A stretch of 64,000 nucleotides of DNA. It comes from Tomocerus qinae (taxonomy: Eukaryota > Arthropoda > Collembola > Entomobryomorpha > Tomoceridae). The stretch spans positions 17,497,001 to 17,561,000 of the forward strand of contig CM034550.1 in assembly GCA_020055645.1 (NCBI GenBank), written 5' to 3'. The translations under genes were made by a program, and so were the position numbers. Below the pieces are notes generated by a model. The model saw only the letters and a program-made list of their open reading frames with translations. It was not told the DNA's origin and ran no database searches. Below are positions 14,563 through 28,700 of this stretch, one piece after another. Position 1 is the first letter of the stretch. Each line of letters begins with the position of its first letter.

Positions 14563-15551
14563 TAAACTGTGTGAAGGAGAAGTAAGTGAAGTTAAAGCTA
14601 CGAGTCCCAAAGGAAAGTTTCACAGAAGCTTTTAACTGCCGTAGTTTCACTTTCATTTTTATTTCTTGAGGAGAGTACAAGTGACTGGTGAGTTGAACTG
14701 AGTTGCCATGCCGTGCCATATCACTTGACTTTACAACATATTTTTCTACACGAATCTTCTTAACTTTCGTACAATTGCATCCATCCTACTATCTTTTGCA
14801 TTTTAGCCACTTTCCACTCCTCGTTTGAGACAAAATGTAAAAATATGTACTCTGCACACCGACTTACGACTGTAAGTGCATAATGTACATCCTTTAGAAT
14901 TCGAATGTATATGCACACAAAGATGTATACTCCCTTATTCTTGAACTGCATAAGTTGAAGAGCCAATCCGTACTTTATACTTTGGTAGCAGTGGCACTAA
15001 ATGTCAGTTATGTTATGACTGGAACTAAAAGTTGAAAGAAATCCTGGAGAGACTTAACTAAACTAGTGCGAATACAAAAAGTACTCTGACAGTTAAGAGT
15101 TATTGCACAGATCAGACAGACACGAACAAAGAACTAAAAGTGAAACAGATATGAAAAGTTCTTACTTCCCTCCGACAATGAACAACTCCCGATCTACTAC
15201 CAAAAGTCACAGATGGTAATCATTTCACAGATAGCAATTTAACTTATGTCTTTAAACTCCCAGAAACTCTCTTACTCACAATTTAAATGGGACACTAACT
15301 AGAAATGAAGGCAAACCAAAACTGACTTTACCTTCCAAGTTGAAAAGACTTTTGATTTTTAGATACCACTTTTTTCCATTCCTATGAATTCTAAGTAGTA
15401 CATGCTAAAGGTGATTTTACTAGTGGGCCTTCTACTCCCTTATGTAACCCATATATACTATATTTAATTGATGACATAAATCTTACACTTTAACTAAATG
15501 AAATACTACACTGCAATGTAAATTCATAAATGTTTCTTTTGTTTGTTTCAG

Positions 15552-15660
15552 AATCCAGTCAAAATCAAAATGCTGCAAAAGAAACTTCATTATCTCTGCG
15601 CGTCATTTGGGATTTTGCTTTTGCTCCGCATCGATCAACATGTGATGGCATTTCCTGATG
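15552..15660 (+). CDS. Coding exon 1 of a secreted protein: signal peptide
   Basis: Seen: a T-rich tract ending TTTGTTTCAG gives an acceptor at 15550-15551, 18 untranslated bases follow, then ATG at 15570, and the exon ends GATG|GTAAAT (donor at 15661). Coding is 15570-15660, 30 codons plus one base (exit phase 1). The peptide begins MLQKKLHYLCASFGILLLL and has the layout of a secretory signal: Lys4-Lys5, a hydrophobic stretch at about residues 9-19, and a plausible cleavage after Ala27 (Val25-Met26-Ala27, obeying the -3,-1 rule). Met1 is chosen because it is the first Met in the exon and opens the signal peptide; no in-frame stop separates it from the acceptor. The exon joins exon 2 without a frame break. 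Splicing is inferred, not shown. Confidence 0.75.
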
Positions 15661-18600
15661 GTAAATCAGTTTCTATACATATACATATATACACCAACTC
15701 CTTTTCGATCCTAAAGTAGGTTTTAATTACAAATGGTCTAAACGAGTTTCTAGTCTAAACTATTATAATTTTATTATTTTTCCGGATTAAAGTTTCCTGT
15801 AATAATAGCTTCTACCAACTCTAACAGCTTCTGAATCTAAATTACAGATAGAATTAGACTATTTTTGCATTTCTACCACAAAAACCCTCAAACGTTTTTA
15901 GTTCATCTAATAAGATTTAATAATTAAGAAATTCATTTGTAAGAATTGAATTAATAACGGAGGTTTAGGTATTACATATTTAAAAAGTGGTCTAAACCGT
16001 AATTATTAATTATCACTAAATTCAAGAGAGCATTTGGATTTTGTATTAGTAATTAGCTAAATAGGGGCTAGAAAATAGAAGACAAGCAACAAGACAAAAG
16101 AAGGTTCTCCTTCCGTTTGCAGGTCTTTCCAGTAGTTTTGAGACAAAAGGAGAGGAATTGTCAGGAGAAAGAAAAGTTTGAGTCTCCCCTCTACTCTTAA
16201 GTGTCTCGAGTAATTAAGCTGATTTGAACTCTTTTGTCGTTCTCAAGACGGTCGTGGTCGACGTAGTCTGGTTTGGTAACTCCCCTTCCTTCCTCTCATT
16301 CATGTCTCTGCCTCTGATCTTTACTTATAGACTAGTCAGCATATAGCTTACGAAATCCTTACCCCAAACTATTATTGAAACTACTGAACATGCACTCTGA
16401 ATATGTATAATGTACAACAAGAAAGGATATATCGTAAGTTAGCCAAAAGGTGCTCATTATAGTTGAAACTTTTATATTAGCTATTAAAACATTGCCTACT
16501 TTGTGTGTAAACACTTACATACTCTTTTAGTTTGAATTGATCCAGGAACCATAAGTATGCCAGTACATAGCTACTTAACAGTAAAAGGAATAGTTTAAAT
16601 TACCTAGGACGACCTATATAATCCACTCCGCATAATAATGGATGTTAGACCACTGCACCATTTTCAAGTAAAACTTGTACGTCTTCTCTCCACGCTACTT
16701 GAATACTCTACTTACTATAGACAACTCTAACACAGCTCCTTGCAACACACCATTAAGAAATAAAGAGTACCTACCGCTGAGAATGTGATGCTTTTGTGTA
16801 AACTCAACTGCTAAACTGGTGGATTGATGGAAAAATACGCATTGCGATGTTTGTTTTCTCCAGGATAATCAAACAGTCATGCCTATTTTATCAAGGACTT
16901 TATTTACATGTACTTGCTGACGGGTTTCATTCATTTCTACATCCACACACGTTTAACTCCCTAAACAATACTGCGCTAATTGACAGTTTCTCTTTCTTAC
17001 TTTGTTACTTACTTCGACATTAAATCTGTCTTGACACAAACTGTTTATTACAATTCATTTTTATAGGTATTACAATTTGGTAATGGCAGAATTTTCTAGA
17101 CTTTTTGTCCCGGGGTTTTATATTGATGCAAAGAAAAATGAATAAGTAGACTCTTTAATTGACTATAAAGCATTGGTATGTAAACAAGATAGAATTTCAT
17201 ATTTATATCTTTTAATTAATCAACCTGTCAATAGGGAAATGTGGGGAGAATGAAGAACCAGTCACAATTGCTAGTGACACCATTATTGAATTGAAATGAT
17301 CACTTAATACTTTGTGTTAGTACTGCATATAGAATTCGTCCAATTAAAATCATACGTATACCTTAGTACCTTATGGTATTACAAAAAGTAGACTTTATTA
17401 TATGCACTTAGGACTTGGAAGAAATTTATAGGTATTAAGTATATATGTATATATAGTAGAAATGCTTAAGGACACAAGGTTTACAATAGCAATCCTGCGT
17501 TTAATTTCATTCGTGACATTTTATTTCGTTCCATTTCCATGTCGGAGAAATTGGACAGGACAGCAGACACCCGACGAGCAGAGCAAGTGACTGGACATAG
17601 GCGGACAATCATTTCAATGCGTCTAGTAGACAGTCCAGACAGACTTAAACATTCACACAATCAGTCCCACATTGTAGGGTCTAGTTCTATGTACATGCAG
17701 TAAATGGTAGACGAGAGTATATATTACGTAATATGCAGCCAGTAAGTACACATGAGTAAAGTCTATAAAATGTATTGCATTGAAGATAAAGATAAGAGAG
17801 AAGTCTGTCGTAGGGAAATGGCTCAATTCAATACCATATGACATGAAGTGATAAGACTCAATGGACTCACTCTCTGCAATTCCCTTCTTTCCTTTCCCTG
17901 GACGAAATGGACAGAATTCCTCTTTTGCTTTCCATTTCTCTACCTCCTTCCAAATAGGAAGGAAAAACATGGAAATTAAATAGTGTGTAGCTGTTTTCAT
18001 TTGATTTTCACTCAGTTTCCGCTACAGAGACAAAGAAAACAGAAACAAGGGAAGGATAATAAAATTATTCTTTTGTAGACTAGTCATAATAGTTAGAAGT
18101 TAGTATAAGAACTTTTATAAACACCACTGCACTGCTAAATACTGTATTTTTGAACTTTTTACCTGTGTCAAATCTTATGCAGCAATTATTATTGGATTGA
18201 CATTTTTAAAACCTGGCTGATAGAATATACAATAGAATTAATAAAAAAATAAATTTTATGAAGCAGGAATTGGTAGATTGAACTATTGACTATTGAACTG
18301 AAAAGTTGTTGATTTGACAGTGTTAGGCAATTTGTTCGATTGTACGGACATGCAGTTGTATTGAATGACAGATCCTTGAATATAGGTCACATCAGTCTAT
18401 CTTTGTTTTTGGCAGAATTTTATTTGCACAAAAACGAATTTCTGTCCTTCATGGTTTGTAGATAATATACTTATATCGCATTCACTACTACTATTATAGT
18501 AGTAATACGATGTGAATGATTGCTAAAGGTTGAGTTGGGAATGCTCCACTTCATATCTGCGTTTCTTCTCTTTAGGTTCGGCCAAAAGACGACAGAACCT

Positions 18601-21600
18601 TTAAAGCGGGTGATTGACATAGCCTTTTAGGTTAGCCGTTCGATTAGAACTGAGAATGGAATCACAAAGAGTGGACATGATATACTATTTGATTAAATTG
18701 AACATTGTATACCAGAAAAATATGTCGTAGAATATAAGTATCTAATGGTATCTAAAAGTAAGTATTTTCATGTCAATAAGACATACCATGGTCACTAGTC
18801 ACTATCACTCAAATGCCAATTTCATAATACTGCACTTTACTTTAATCTATATGAATTATAAATTTTTTAATCCATGCTCACCCTATTGCCAACAAGTTAG
18901 TGTGGAAAGATTGAGGGACTACAAACGCTAAATCATTCGATATAATAATTTGTATAGAAAGCACAGTGTTGATGTAGACTAAAGTAAATAGAGTAAATAC
19001 AGTAGCACCCTGTTAATGCACAAGTGCACATGGAAGTGTATAAAGGTTGGATTAAATTACTCCTCATAGTGAATATTATGACCATACACCAAATATGGAC
19101 GAAATGACAAAAGTAACCAGTAAGATATAAGTATCATGATGCGGAATGTAGATTCTGTGTCAGATAAAGTAGTTGATGAAATGGTATCCCGCTATAGATT
19201 ACCATACAAAGCATCGCGATTGAGATAGACCACATGTGGTAAACCAATTTGAAAAGCCATACTTTCTCTAAAAAGCTCTCAAATATGAAAAGTCAAATCC
19301 TAGCTCTTTTGAGCCGGTAAATGTGAACTACCTTACCTAGATATGCTAATCATGCAACCTACTTTCCCTGAAAAGTAATTTTTTCATTCTTGGCCATTAA
19401 TTGAAAAATGTTGTATCGAGGTTAGGTTAAAGACCTCCCCCACCCCAGAAATTTACCATATAACTATTGAACTTAATTTTGAAGAATTAAGAACCACAGG
19501 CTGTACAGCATTATCAGTGTTTTTTTAGAAAGGAAAACTGATAAAAGATTAACCATACTATTCTGCTCAAAAATCTGATTATTGGCCGAAATTAAAAATT
19601 AGAAACCTGTTAAATACAATTTCGTGTATAATGCTAAATATTGTAAATTAATATTATCAGGTACGATATCCAAATGCTAGGATGTACTTATGTAAGCAAA
19701 AGTTTATAAATGGCCCATCGCATTGCCCATTGTATATTTTAGATCGATGAATGTACTTAGACACTAAGACAGTCTGAAAGATTTTATTTGTACTGTTAAG
19801 GTATTCTACTTCAATACATCTTCGGAGTTATTTCAGTAAGTGACGGTTCTTTATGTTGATGTGTTCAACAAAAGTGAGTGAGTAGTACAATTCTTTTGTG
19901 ATGATTTCACTGTTCACTTCATCCATCTATTCACAATGAAAGAAAATGTGGAGAAAAGAGTCCAATAAAATCTCGTTTCATTGTGTCTCTTGCTATATCT
20001 AAAATATCTAGTCACATCGAGTATTAGTATCTAGAAGATGCGAATTTTGATCCTTTAAAAGGATGGAGATTTTCACAACTCAAGATTCTGGCTTGTCAAA
20101 ATTATTTTGACTGCTGTTTGTTATTCCTACCTTTATGACTTGTGACATGCTTTGTTCACATCTGCATTGTGAAGATCACAACTTACAGTGACATGACATG
20201 ATAGGAAGAATGATTGGAGATGAATATTTATAGAACGTATATGCTTATTAGTGTACGATGTCATCGACCCATATTCATACATTTATACAAAGGAAAACGA
20301 GCTAGCATAAAAGCTACCAACTAATGGATTTATTCTGTACTAAACAACAGGATTTTCAAGCAACATTGAATTCATCGAATTCAATACGTTCTCTAATTCC
20401 GACATGATAAAATGACAGATTATTCTACAGTTACCGTCAATTGTTATCTCCTCAAATGAGATTTAAGGGTACAAGTACAAACAAGCCACAATTCCATTGG
20501 CATTAATATTACATTACAACTGTACCTACATAAGTTTGTGTGCTTGACAGAATAGACAAAATATTGAGTCAAAAAGCCTGGGCTTATACCATATAATGAT
20601 CTGACAGATTGTATTACATTTCAATTGTGCTAAACAAACTAGAGCTAAATCAAATCTTTTTATTACAAAGAAAAATACCAATTTATATAGACTGATTGCA
20701 TAGAGTTTATCATTGCCATCAAAGATACTACCATCTTCACTTGTAGAGTTGGGAAATTTTGTGAGATAGTTTTAAGGTTTTGAAAGTGAATTACAGATAG
20801 TGAAAAGTGATTTAAATGATAGCAACATAATTCTCAGAATGAGTCATAACTTTCACGAATAATGCGTAACTTCAGGTGTAGAAAGTATATTAGCAGTAAT
20901 TTATTCTATATGTGAAGCTATTCTTATATGTTTAGGGCTTTTTTGTATTTTAAATGTTAAAATAGTGAAAGGAGTATCTTTAAGGGTGATGTGAGATATG
21001 AAAATAGTGCGAGTTTCTAAAATATGGAATGTCACGTCATGCAGCTTGGAACATTTTCACAGAGTGTAGAAGGGAGTTGCGTTGAAAGAAGTGGTTGAGG
21101 ATCAGCTTAGAGAATGTAGGATAATGTGATATAGTATTTTTGTAAGACGGTTCCGTGTATTGAAGCCGTATAATTCAGTGAGTACAAAAGACAGAGCACT
21201 TGGGCTGTAAGTATGTTAATGTATGTACGTAGAGTGTGTATGGGCATGAGAAAGTGTGCGAGCACTGAAAAGCTTTCTTTTCTTTGGTTGCATAGGCTGA
21301 GAAAATGCTTTATGCAAATGGACAAGAGAAACATTTTTAGTTTGGTGTAGTTTAGGTTGAGCTTTAACTGAAGAGCTGCTTTGGCATGGGGTTGGTGGGT
21401 GTGTGATGGGCTTTCGGATTCATAAGTAAGCTAAGCGAGAGTTTTTGGTGGGACTCTTCTCCATATTATCTTTATGTAGGTAGCTAGAATATGTATACGT
21501 GCTTATTACTATAATAGTACTGTATATCTAGCTATTTCGACTTTTAGTTAAATTCCTAGTGAAATGCAATGTAGGGAGAAAGTAGGCTCGCGAAACAATT

Positions 21601-24600
21601 CTGCAAAGTTGCGAAATTTCCCGCAATAGACATTTACGAGCAAGTAATGTAAAATTGCATAAGTTTTCGGGCACAGTGCATAACAACGTATAAAGTAACG
21701 TAAAGTAATGTAGTGGGGGAAGTTAGGTTTACGTTGGTTGGACTCCCTTCCATTACGTTAGTGAAATAGCATTCATAGGAAAAGAAGCCAGAATCAAAAA
21801 TGAGTTAAAGGCAAATGGGCTTTCTCGCAGAACATAAACTAGAGGAGGGCTTCTCGTAACGTGTCGTAATGTTGGTGTGTATAACTTAGAATTTGACATG
21901 AGAAGCCGTCCTTTATAGCTCTAAACTACTTTCCGCGATTATATGTACAAGGAATGCAATTTTCCATACTGACGTGATTTATTAAAAACACTCCTCTATA
22001 ATACTACTCTGTAATATAACATATACTTATATAGTATGTACAACTATGCATGTGCACAAGAATTTCTCCAAAATTCTCAACTTTAAATGTTAAATTGTAT
22101 ATTGAGATCTAAATGCAATTCCCACCATTACTGGGGCAGAAAAAAACAAAACAATGTATGCATAGCACACTTATTACTCCGCACATCATCCACAAATAAA
22201 ACAATTCATGTCGACAGGAGAGAGCAGGGGGACGGAAAGAGCTGAAAGCATACTTTTATACTAGTTTTCCTTACATGACATACGCTCCAGTGTTTTCCGA
22301 ACGTTTACTTAGTTTTCGATCCTTGATTCCACACATAGAGCAAAGTTGTCTCCACTTTACCAGTCGGAGACCGTGTTCACATCCACCACGACCACCCGAC
22401 ATGACTTCCATCCGTCTCACTCCAACTCTAACCAAGTTTCTAGCAATAAGTCAACCCAACTCCACAGCTTCCCTACATCAACTTCGTTATGTTATAAACT
22501 TTTGCAAAAAACTCCTCCAGCACTCCCACAGAGCAGAGTGTTGCTCGTCCTTTTCTCCTGCCCAACCCTACAGTGCCACTTCTGTCTCAGCACTAACACT
22601 GCAATCCATTGTCTCTAAATTCAATTTACATCTTACACTCTTCCCTACATTTTACAAAGACACGACAAGACGACAATACTACACCACCCTCCTATTATTT
22701 GTTATTAAATAAGTAACCATCATAGTCAAGTGTACTCAACTTTCAAGGCACACCAAAAATGTGACTCATGATTTCGCTTCTGGATAATTTAATTATGAAC
22801 TTAAACGTAGTCTTAAGGATAGCCGTTGAGAGTTGAGTACTACGTATTAATTAATTGCTTGTAATTTATACAATTGATGCATTTACGAACGATTACGCTA
22901 GGATATTGGTATTTTTCAGCTTAGAACCATTAACTTTGAGGGTTCCTGACTTTTAAAAGTACCTATCCGAATGCGGAAGACTTTAAGATAGGAGACAACT
23001 AACAAGTCATTACGTTTGATCAAAATATGACAATTTTCGGCTGCAAGTAAGCCACTAACTAATAAACCTAGAGGGAAATATCATTTTGAGACCTGTCAGT
23101 CAAGAAAACTATTCCCCTTCATTCATTCGCAGTTCTGACTTGTCATGACTCCTTTAATTAATTTCTCCCTGTACAGGACATCCAAACCAAGTTAGATGTT
23201 CGTATTTTCTTTCCCTATTCAGATATTCACGAAATTGTTCTTGTGGTTCAAAAGTGTCGTTAATAATTATTACTCTCCTTCATTTCAAGCTGTTGGCCTC
23301 TCTTCCATTTCGTCACATCATTCTAACAACTGGTAACAAAAACACACGTTTGATATCCACCCAGATAAATAAATACATAGGTAAAACTTCAAGTTTAAAT
23401 AAAGTTGAATGTTCTTGAGTTGTGGTAACGCCAGTGTAAAGCATGTTAAAGTAACAACATGTCAAAGTCGAAAGGATACAGAGAATTGCAAATTGCACTA
23501 AGCCACAAAGTGGTTTATGTAACAACAAGTTTTAGCACTAGAAATATTTTGGTACATTTTGAGAGCTTTTTGTGTATTTTTGTGTACTCAGCCACTACAC
23601 GATGGTAGGTACTTAATTCTGTTACATTATCCTCGAAGTCACATAGGATGCAAGATTCACTTAAGTAAGTTTCGATAAATTACAACAGATTGTAATCCAA
23701 TACTATGGAGAAAGTGCTTCGTGCTAGGAAGAATAGTTTGTAGTTGTAGTATCATCTCTACTATACGCACATGATAGTAATTATACAAAAAAGATGAGTA
23801 AATGTATAGCTATTGAAAATACAAGAGACAGGAAGTACTACTAGTTTAAGGATCTATAGCAGAGACACGCGTGAATTTCAAGGAGTATAACAATAGAGCT
23901 TTATTTCAGGACCCCTTCTAATTCGCATGGTGAGAGCTCTGTCTTTCCTCCTTCAAATGATTAACTTTCCTCACGAGAAATTACTAGAGTGGTTAGTAGG
24001 GGGGTCGAGTGACTCAAACAAAGCATGACCTGGCTCTCTCTCTATCTGCCTTCTTCCATTCCTTCTCTCACTCCATTTCAACTTTACGATTCACATACAC
24101 GTGAATTTCGCCAAATACCTACACGATATAAACTATTTGAATGAACCAAATAACTTTTATGGTTCTATGTTGCATGTTTACATACACAACATGACGTGCG
24201 TTCCTAGTACCAAGTACATCTTAAAACTTGCTCTGTGAAATTTAATTGTAAAATGGAACTAATTGATTAAAATGAATTTGCTTGGACTTACACAGACTTT
24301 TTTAGTTTAAACTTTTATGCAATTTCTAAACCTAATTAAATTATGGATTAAACAAAAAATAGCGTAGCTTAAATAATTGTGCGAAGTCTATGTTTGAGAA
24401 CATTGCAAGCATTTGGATGGTTAATTCATATCCAAATGATTATGAATTAACTCGAATCACCAATTGGACTTTAGTTGATTAGTAATTTTAACAGGGCTTA
24501 TAGAGTTGTATGTCAATTTTTGCTCATTTGCTAAATAAATTCTTGGTGAAATTCCGACTTTAAGGATGAGATTTAGAATCGTGATATAAAAATTAACTTG

Positions 24601-25614
24601 GAATTTGTTTTCCGTAAATAATAGGTACACTTCAGGCTGCTATTGATCGAAAAGCCTCAAGTCTAAATTATTGCTACAGATAGTCCAGATTAGATGGCTA
24701 TGGTAATAATTATGACTTTGCATTAGTATTTACTGTGCTGAGTATGAATTTTGATGTTAGGGAAGTAGGTTTGAGACTCTTAAATGAAAAGGAGTAAATA
24801 TTTGATTGAATTTGACTCAAATAATGGCGATGACATTTTTGTCGTCTTATAAGATGTTTGCCTACCAGGCTATCAGTAGTTATTGCTTATATCATGGTTT
24901 TGAAGGGTATAAATCTTGAACTTTAAATACTGGAATATTATGCGAATTAAAATGAGATTTTGTCCATAGTTTTGTTAGTTTATGTTATCATTTTATTATT
25001 AAAGTTTGTTAGCAATAATAACAGACATTAAAGGTTAAGCTTTTGACTTGTGAAGGGTAGAATTGCGTAGGATCTCTCTGTGTGGGGCTCATATATCTTG
25101 ATGTGGTATATGCAATTAACAGACTTAAACATAAACATTAAAGGCATCCTGGGGAGCAATAAATACAAGTGGTGTATGTAATAATAACTGTAATATATTA
25201 AAAACGCACGCATAAAACGAAGCCAACACGCACGGCTAGTTTTATCAAAACCATCACTGAATACTCCCACTTCCCACTACGCGTACCAAGCAGTTATGCA
25301 GTACATAGGGAACTATGCATTTGTAAATCAACTCCAATGAGACGAAACAATGAATAAATGTTAGTACCAACTGAGGTATCAAATTTTGCCATTATTCTAA
25401 TTTATTAGACAGGTCTGGTAGTGCGTTGCACTCCACTAGAATCCTCACAGTAGTAGCTAATCATTCTCAATCGTTCAACAGATTTGAAATGACTTATGCG
25501 TAAAGCTGATTTTATTACACAAACCTTTATACTGTTGAAATTGAAAACGTAGCACAACAGATACTGAATGTGTTTTGGTAATATTTCGTTAAAATGTTGA
25601 ATTTTGTTTTCTAG
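15661..25614 (+). other. Intron 1 (about 10 kb)
   Basis: Bounded by GTAAAT at the donor and TTTTCTAG at the acceptor. I saw no further exon with paired splice sites that fits phase 1. It contains a small hairpin at 18479-18518, a purine/GT-skewed island at about 20990-21480 and a pyrimidine/CA-rich island at about 22150-22720. The last carries two overlapping long frames with no recognisable protein character. Confidence 0.6.
18479..18518. repeat. Two-tier hairpin in intron 1
   Basis: Inner palindrome TACTACTATTATAGTAGTA (18486-18504) is an 8-bp stem on a 3-base loop. It is flanked by CATTCAC (18479-18485) and its complement GTGAATG (18512-18518), with 7 unpaired bases on the 3' side. It is short enough to be incidental in AT-rich DNA, and no function is claimed. 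Confidence 0.5.
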
Positions 25615-25731
25615 ATTTCTATTACGGACGTAATAATGACTACCACCATTATGCAGCAGCGCATAAGCATCACAAATCCTCTCATCAATTGGATGATTAC
25701 CAAAGCTATGGGAATAGCGAATTAACACCAG
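25615..25731 (+). CDS. Coding exon 2: His/Tyr-rich linker
   Basis: Seen: acceptor TTTTGTTTTCTAG, 117 bases open in the required frame, then a strong donor CCAG|GTAAGT. The exon enters and leaves in phase 1, so it is exactly 39 codons' worth and could be skipped without a frameshift. The peptide begins DFYYGRNNDYHHYAAAHKHH and ends NSELTPG. It is hydrophilic, rich in His, Tyr, Asp and Ser, with no cysteine and no predicted membrane segment, so it looks like a flexible extracellular linker between the signal peptide and the cysteine module. Base composition is more GC-rich than the flanking intron. A frame on the opposite strand at 25405-25788 is treated as a shadow, because this exon has both splice sites and frame continuity. 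Confidence 0.75.
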
Positions 25732-28700
25732 GTAAGTTATTTCACATTTCAAGATATTAATTATATTTGATTTAAATAGGTATCTCAATTACTTTATTAT
25801 TGTGTAAAAATTGTATCCTATTTTAGGAATTAAGTAAAGCCAACTTGATGTCTTGATCCCGTTTTTTGCAGTAAGAATTGGTTTCAAAATAACGACATTC
25901 ATTGCTTTTGGAATTTATGCAAAGGAAGAGTAGGAAATTGTCGAATTCCATGGAAGGATCTATAAATAAACAACTTTTTAGGTAGTGCCTATTGTCTTGT
26001 GCCGGTAGATAGTAAATTGGTCGGGCGTATATGGTAATGCAATATCGTGGGGTAATGGGTAAAAGCGATAGGAGCTAACCTAATCGTCCAAAACTAAAAG
26101 CAAGTAAAATACATAAAAGTGTTGCTAGTTTGACTGTCTCAGTTGATAATATAAACGTCTGTGCACTTCTGTAGGTAGACTATATATAGCATTATAATTT
26201 ATCCTGCGATTGTTCTTAAGGTTAGTATGATAGTGGAGACTACTATATTGTAAGGGTGTTGTAAGTAAGAAGGGAAGAAAAGTGTGCATGCAAAATGAGT
26301 GCTGTCAACAAGGAGCACAGCTGGAAATATTGTGAGGGAATTCCCCTTCCCATCAACTTGGCTTGTTATTGAAGTCATCACTCAATGCCTTAGTTCTTGC
26401 TCCTTGCTCCCACAAACTCAACTTGTACTCACAGCCAACAGGCAAAACGAAGTTAACTTAACTGAAATAAAGTTAAGACGAGAGGATTGGGTGAGGCAAG
26501 GGTAAAAAGTGCCAAATGCTACACCATAACACTAACAAATGCATTTCTTACCTCTGGCTCTAACCAATGCAATCCATGTCACACTAGTAACGAATGTAGT
26601 GTATATAACAGGTGCCTAATATTAGCTATAGTTATAAAATGCATTTGATAATACAAATGAAACTGACAACTTTCTCTGGATTATTTACCCTTTTGCATCT
26701 ATTGGGACTTTGTGCAGTTCATTATAGATATAATATAACAAAATAAATTGTTCCTTAACGTAGGGATAGATTATATTTAAAAGAAAGGTCCTTGTTCTTG
26801 AATTTTGAATTCTTATAGCGTTTGTACTTGAATTCAATATTACTAATCGTATCTCACGCACAATAGTAGTCCTTAGTGTGATGTGCTTAGGGAGAAAGTA
26901 TATCTTGCGTATATATTGTATAATTTTGACTGTAGTTTGTAAGTTAGTGCTTTATTCTGAAGAAGTGGGCCCACATCACATCAGTTTTCACGCTGAGTCC
27001 TCACTTTGCATTATTATTTAAAGACTCGCTCGTTGAGACGGGAAAGTTGTCTCGTATGCAAATTTTTGATGGCTTTATGCATACGAAGAAGGAGAAAGCC
27101 AAGTGAACTGTACTGACTCGCTATGGCGTAGCTTAAGTTAACTTCGTAAACGAACTTGTCGAGATGAGATGGGATGAGATGAAAACATGTTGCCACCATC
27201 AACTTTTCGCCAGTAGAAAAAGTAGAGCTTGTTTATAGATGTACAGTATGCACTACAGAACAGATAAAACATAATATATATCTAAATATACTTAGGTTAA
27301 ATGCGTCTGCAGACAGCCAGTAATAAGATAGTCCAGTCCAACATCACGTTCTTCTGTTTAATAATATTGACTGCATTGTTCTTTTACAGAAGTACTTTTT
27401 GGCTTTACTCTAGTTTATGGTTTGGTTACCCTATGCACTCGCCTTGTTTTCCCTATTTATGCCTTTGGCTTCCACTTCTACATGTGCAGATACTTGATTC
27501 TTTTACTAAACTGCACAGCAAACTTAGTTAGCATGTCCTCAGCATTATTACTGTATTATTATTATCTCATCTCATTAGTGCTTTCATGAAAGACTAAGCC
27601 ATCCAAAGTATTTAAACTAAGCCTTCTCTCCTCAAACAAACTCTACCAGATTCACGTTTACTTGCCCTCCTTTCAACTTACTCTAAACATCCTCTCATCT
27701 TCTTTGATTCCATTACTTCATTTTATTCCAAATCACATTCTATTTCTGGAAACACAGCAGAATTCAAACATTTTACAAATCTCTATTCAATTTTGTACTC
27801 TATTTGACTACAGGGTAACACGAAAATACTTCTAGTATCGACTAACAAATTCTACCCTTCTTAAGAAGAAAAAAGTTTATATTTTTGACCACTAAAAAAG
27901 AGTTTCGCCATAACCTTTGCGACTTACAGCAAATCGGACAACCAAGCTAAGAAAATAATTTAGCTATAGTTTAGCAGGTGTAATTGTTCGCAGTATGTTT
28001 AACTTATAAATAGTTTGACCCGAAAAATGAAAGCCCGAAAAATGTTGGACTAAAATGTTTTGTAGACCCTGGATAATAGTCATGTATCAACCTGTATATA
28101 AATTAAAGATATGTACCTGACCTGACAATACATTTTCGTTTATAGAGTTTCGACAGCAATTGGTACTTGAAGATGCTTAAGTATAGCCAATTATACTATA
28201 GGAGTTTAGGTTGCAAGTCTCAAGTAGTAGTGTTTACTAGTATCGCAGTATCTATGTGCTTTATGCACTAATAAGTATTAAAACAGCAAATAAGCTTTTC
28301 CTGCTTTGCCTATTATTGTGTGACAGAAAGCCATAATCAAGACTCGTAGTCTCATTTAATTGGCATTATCTCCTTAGGTCAACTTCAACTTGAGTCTCTC
28401 AGCACCCCATAGCTACTCCTGTTACTTTCTGTTATACAAGCACGTTAATAATAGACAAATTATATAATCCTCTCGCATTATTTATTACATGTAGTCTCAT
28501 ATTTAGCATCCTCAATGGCTTAGTAATAATCTAATAATACTCTTACAAAGAGATAATATAATTTCACCAATTATACCCCATCCCATTATATTTATGTAAG
28601 TACTACTTGCAACAATTTCTTTCCAAGTAATGGAGGAAAGCAAATAAAGAATTTCTACTATAGATGCTACATAAAAATGCAAATATTGTTAATGACCAAA

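Larger units (their letters stand above)
1..15551. other. Upstream region and 5' intron, no coding exon recognised
   Basis: I found no exon here that I can support. The 3' end is an intron, because a pyrimidine-rich tract and AG acceptor directly precede the first coding exon at 15552. At least one 5' untranslated exon therefore lies upstream, here or outside the window; its donor cannot be picked by eye. The rest is AT-rich DNA with short skewed islands, notably around 5000-5560 and 7140-7450 (purine/GT-rich on +) and 14270-14720 (minus-strand pyrimidine-rich, giving a long chance frame). A hairpin at 2846-2875 and a tandem dyad repeat at 10607-10716 are listed separately. Confidence 0.6.

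Noticed and set aside
14237-14719. 160-codon minus-strand open frame
   Set aside because: Low-complexity S/T/F/N/Y composition, no domain motif, no splice context, and a skewed island that explains the absence of stops.
22275-22712. 145-codon plus-strand open frame with a second overlapping frame
   Set aside because: Two frames open together in a pyrimidine-rich stretch indicates composition, not coding; no family motif is visible.
25405-25788. 127-codon minus-strand frame over exon 2
   Set aside because: Antisense shadow. The + strand exon has an acceptor, a strong donor and phase continuity with exons 1 and 3.
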